Shown one piece after another: positions 5,102 through 5,212 of a stretch of 5,212 nucleotides of DNA. The stretch's first letter is position 1. Each line of letters starts with the position of its first letter. The notes beneath the pieces are model-generated. The model saw only the letters and a list, made by a program, of their open reading frames with translations, did no database searches and was not told where the DNA came from. The stretch is taken from the NCBI GenBank assembly GCA_023459755.1, contig JAEWSS010000335.1:1-5212 (forward strand), in the 5' to 3' direction. This DNA comes from Verrucomicrobiota bacterium. GTDB taxonomy: Bacteria; Verrucomicrobiota; Lentisphaeria; Victivallales; Victivallaceae. The position numbers and the translations under genes were made by a program.

Positions 5102-5212
5102 CTATTCGGCGGCTGAGGTTCTGGTCAGCGTCTTCATCCAGTTGTAGCTTTTGATCTTGAAAAATGCCACAAAGCACTTGAATATCTGGTCGGAGAGCAG
5201 CAGACCGAACAC
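5102..5212 (-). CDS. C-terminal end of a membrane transporter, probably MATE family (partial)
   Basis: Only the last 36 codons are in the window; the gene continues beyond the right edge and ends with TAG at 5102-5104. The peptide starts VFGLLLSDQIFKCFVAFFKI and goes on with KSYNWMKTLTRTSAAE. A hydrophobic helix running into a short basic tail with the order D..K....(K/R)..S..W.K.LT is common at the C-terminus of MATE-type multidrug/sodium antiporters, which work in the inner membrane. The evidence is a short tail only, so another multi-span membrane protein is possible. It is convergent with prfA. Between them are the prfA terminator, a 6-bp hairpin GCCGCG-TCAG-CGCGGC (5050-5065) and a 5-bp inverted repeat (CGGCA 5082-5086, TGCCG 5095-5099). 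None has a T-run on the minus strand, so this gene's own terminator is not clear. Confidence 0.5.
   Translation of the reverse strand: MFGLLLSDQIFKCFVAFFKIKSYNWMKTLTRTSAAE

Overview
The window reads as a piece of ordinary bacterial chromosome of moderately high GC content, with AT-rich gaps between operons. A Gram-negative-type cell is suggested by a lipoprotein with a lipobox, a Sec-exported membrane-anchored protein, and a PlsC-like acyltransferase. A PVC-group bacterium such as Lentisphaerota is a tentative guess from the general feel of the proteins and cannot be proven here. There is no CRISPR array, insertion sequence, integrase, tRNA or rRNA.

Left block (+ strand, 1-1101): the 3' end of a receiver-domain gene, probably the tail of a hybrid histidine kinase because its frame is open to the window edge. 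It overlaps by 4 bases (ATGA) with a gene for an exported, membrane-anchored TPM-domain protein.

Convergent gap (1102-1339): no gene. It holds a 9-bp hairpin with a TTCG loop, one arm of which can also pair with a second downstream segment.

Middle block (- strand, 3419 down to 1340): a three-gene operon in the order PlsC-like acyltransferase, small lipoprotein of unknown function, alpha/beta-hydrolase esterase. The first two are 23 bases apart and the last two overlap as TGATG. A 20-base near-perfect palindrome covers the acyltransferase start codon, and that gene has no visible Shine-Dalgarno sequence.

Right block (+ strand, 3575-4976): rpmE (ribosomal protein bL31, four-cysteine zinc form) and prfA (peptide chain release factor 1), a translation-related pair. 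A strong intrinsic terminator and a second hairpin lie between them, and a textbook terminator follows prfA. The window ends in the C-terminus of a minus-strand gene, probably a MATE-type multidrug exporter.

No previously undescribed system is evident. The points most worth a second look are the palindrome on the acyltransferase start, the HX4E/FPQATRS variant acyltransferase linked to an unknown lipoprotein and an esterase, the hairpins between rpmE and prfA, and the alternative hairpins in the convergent gap.
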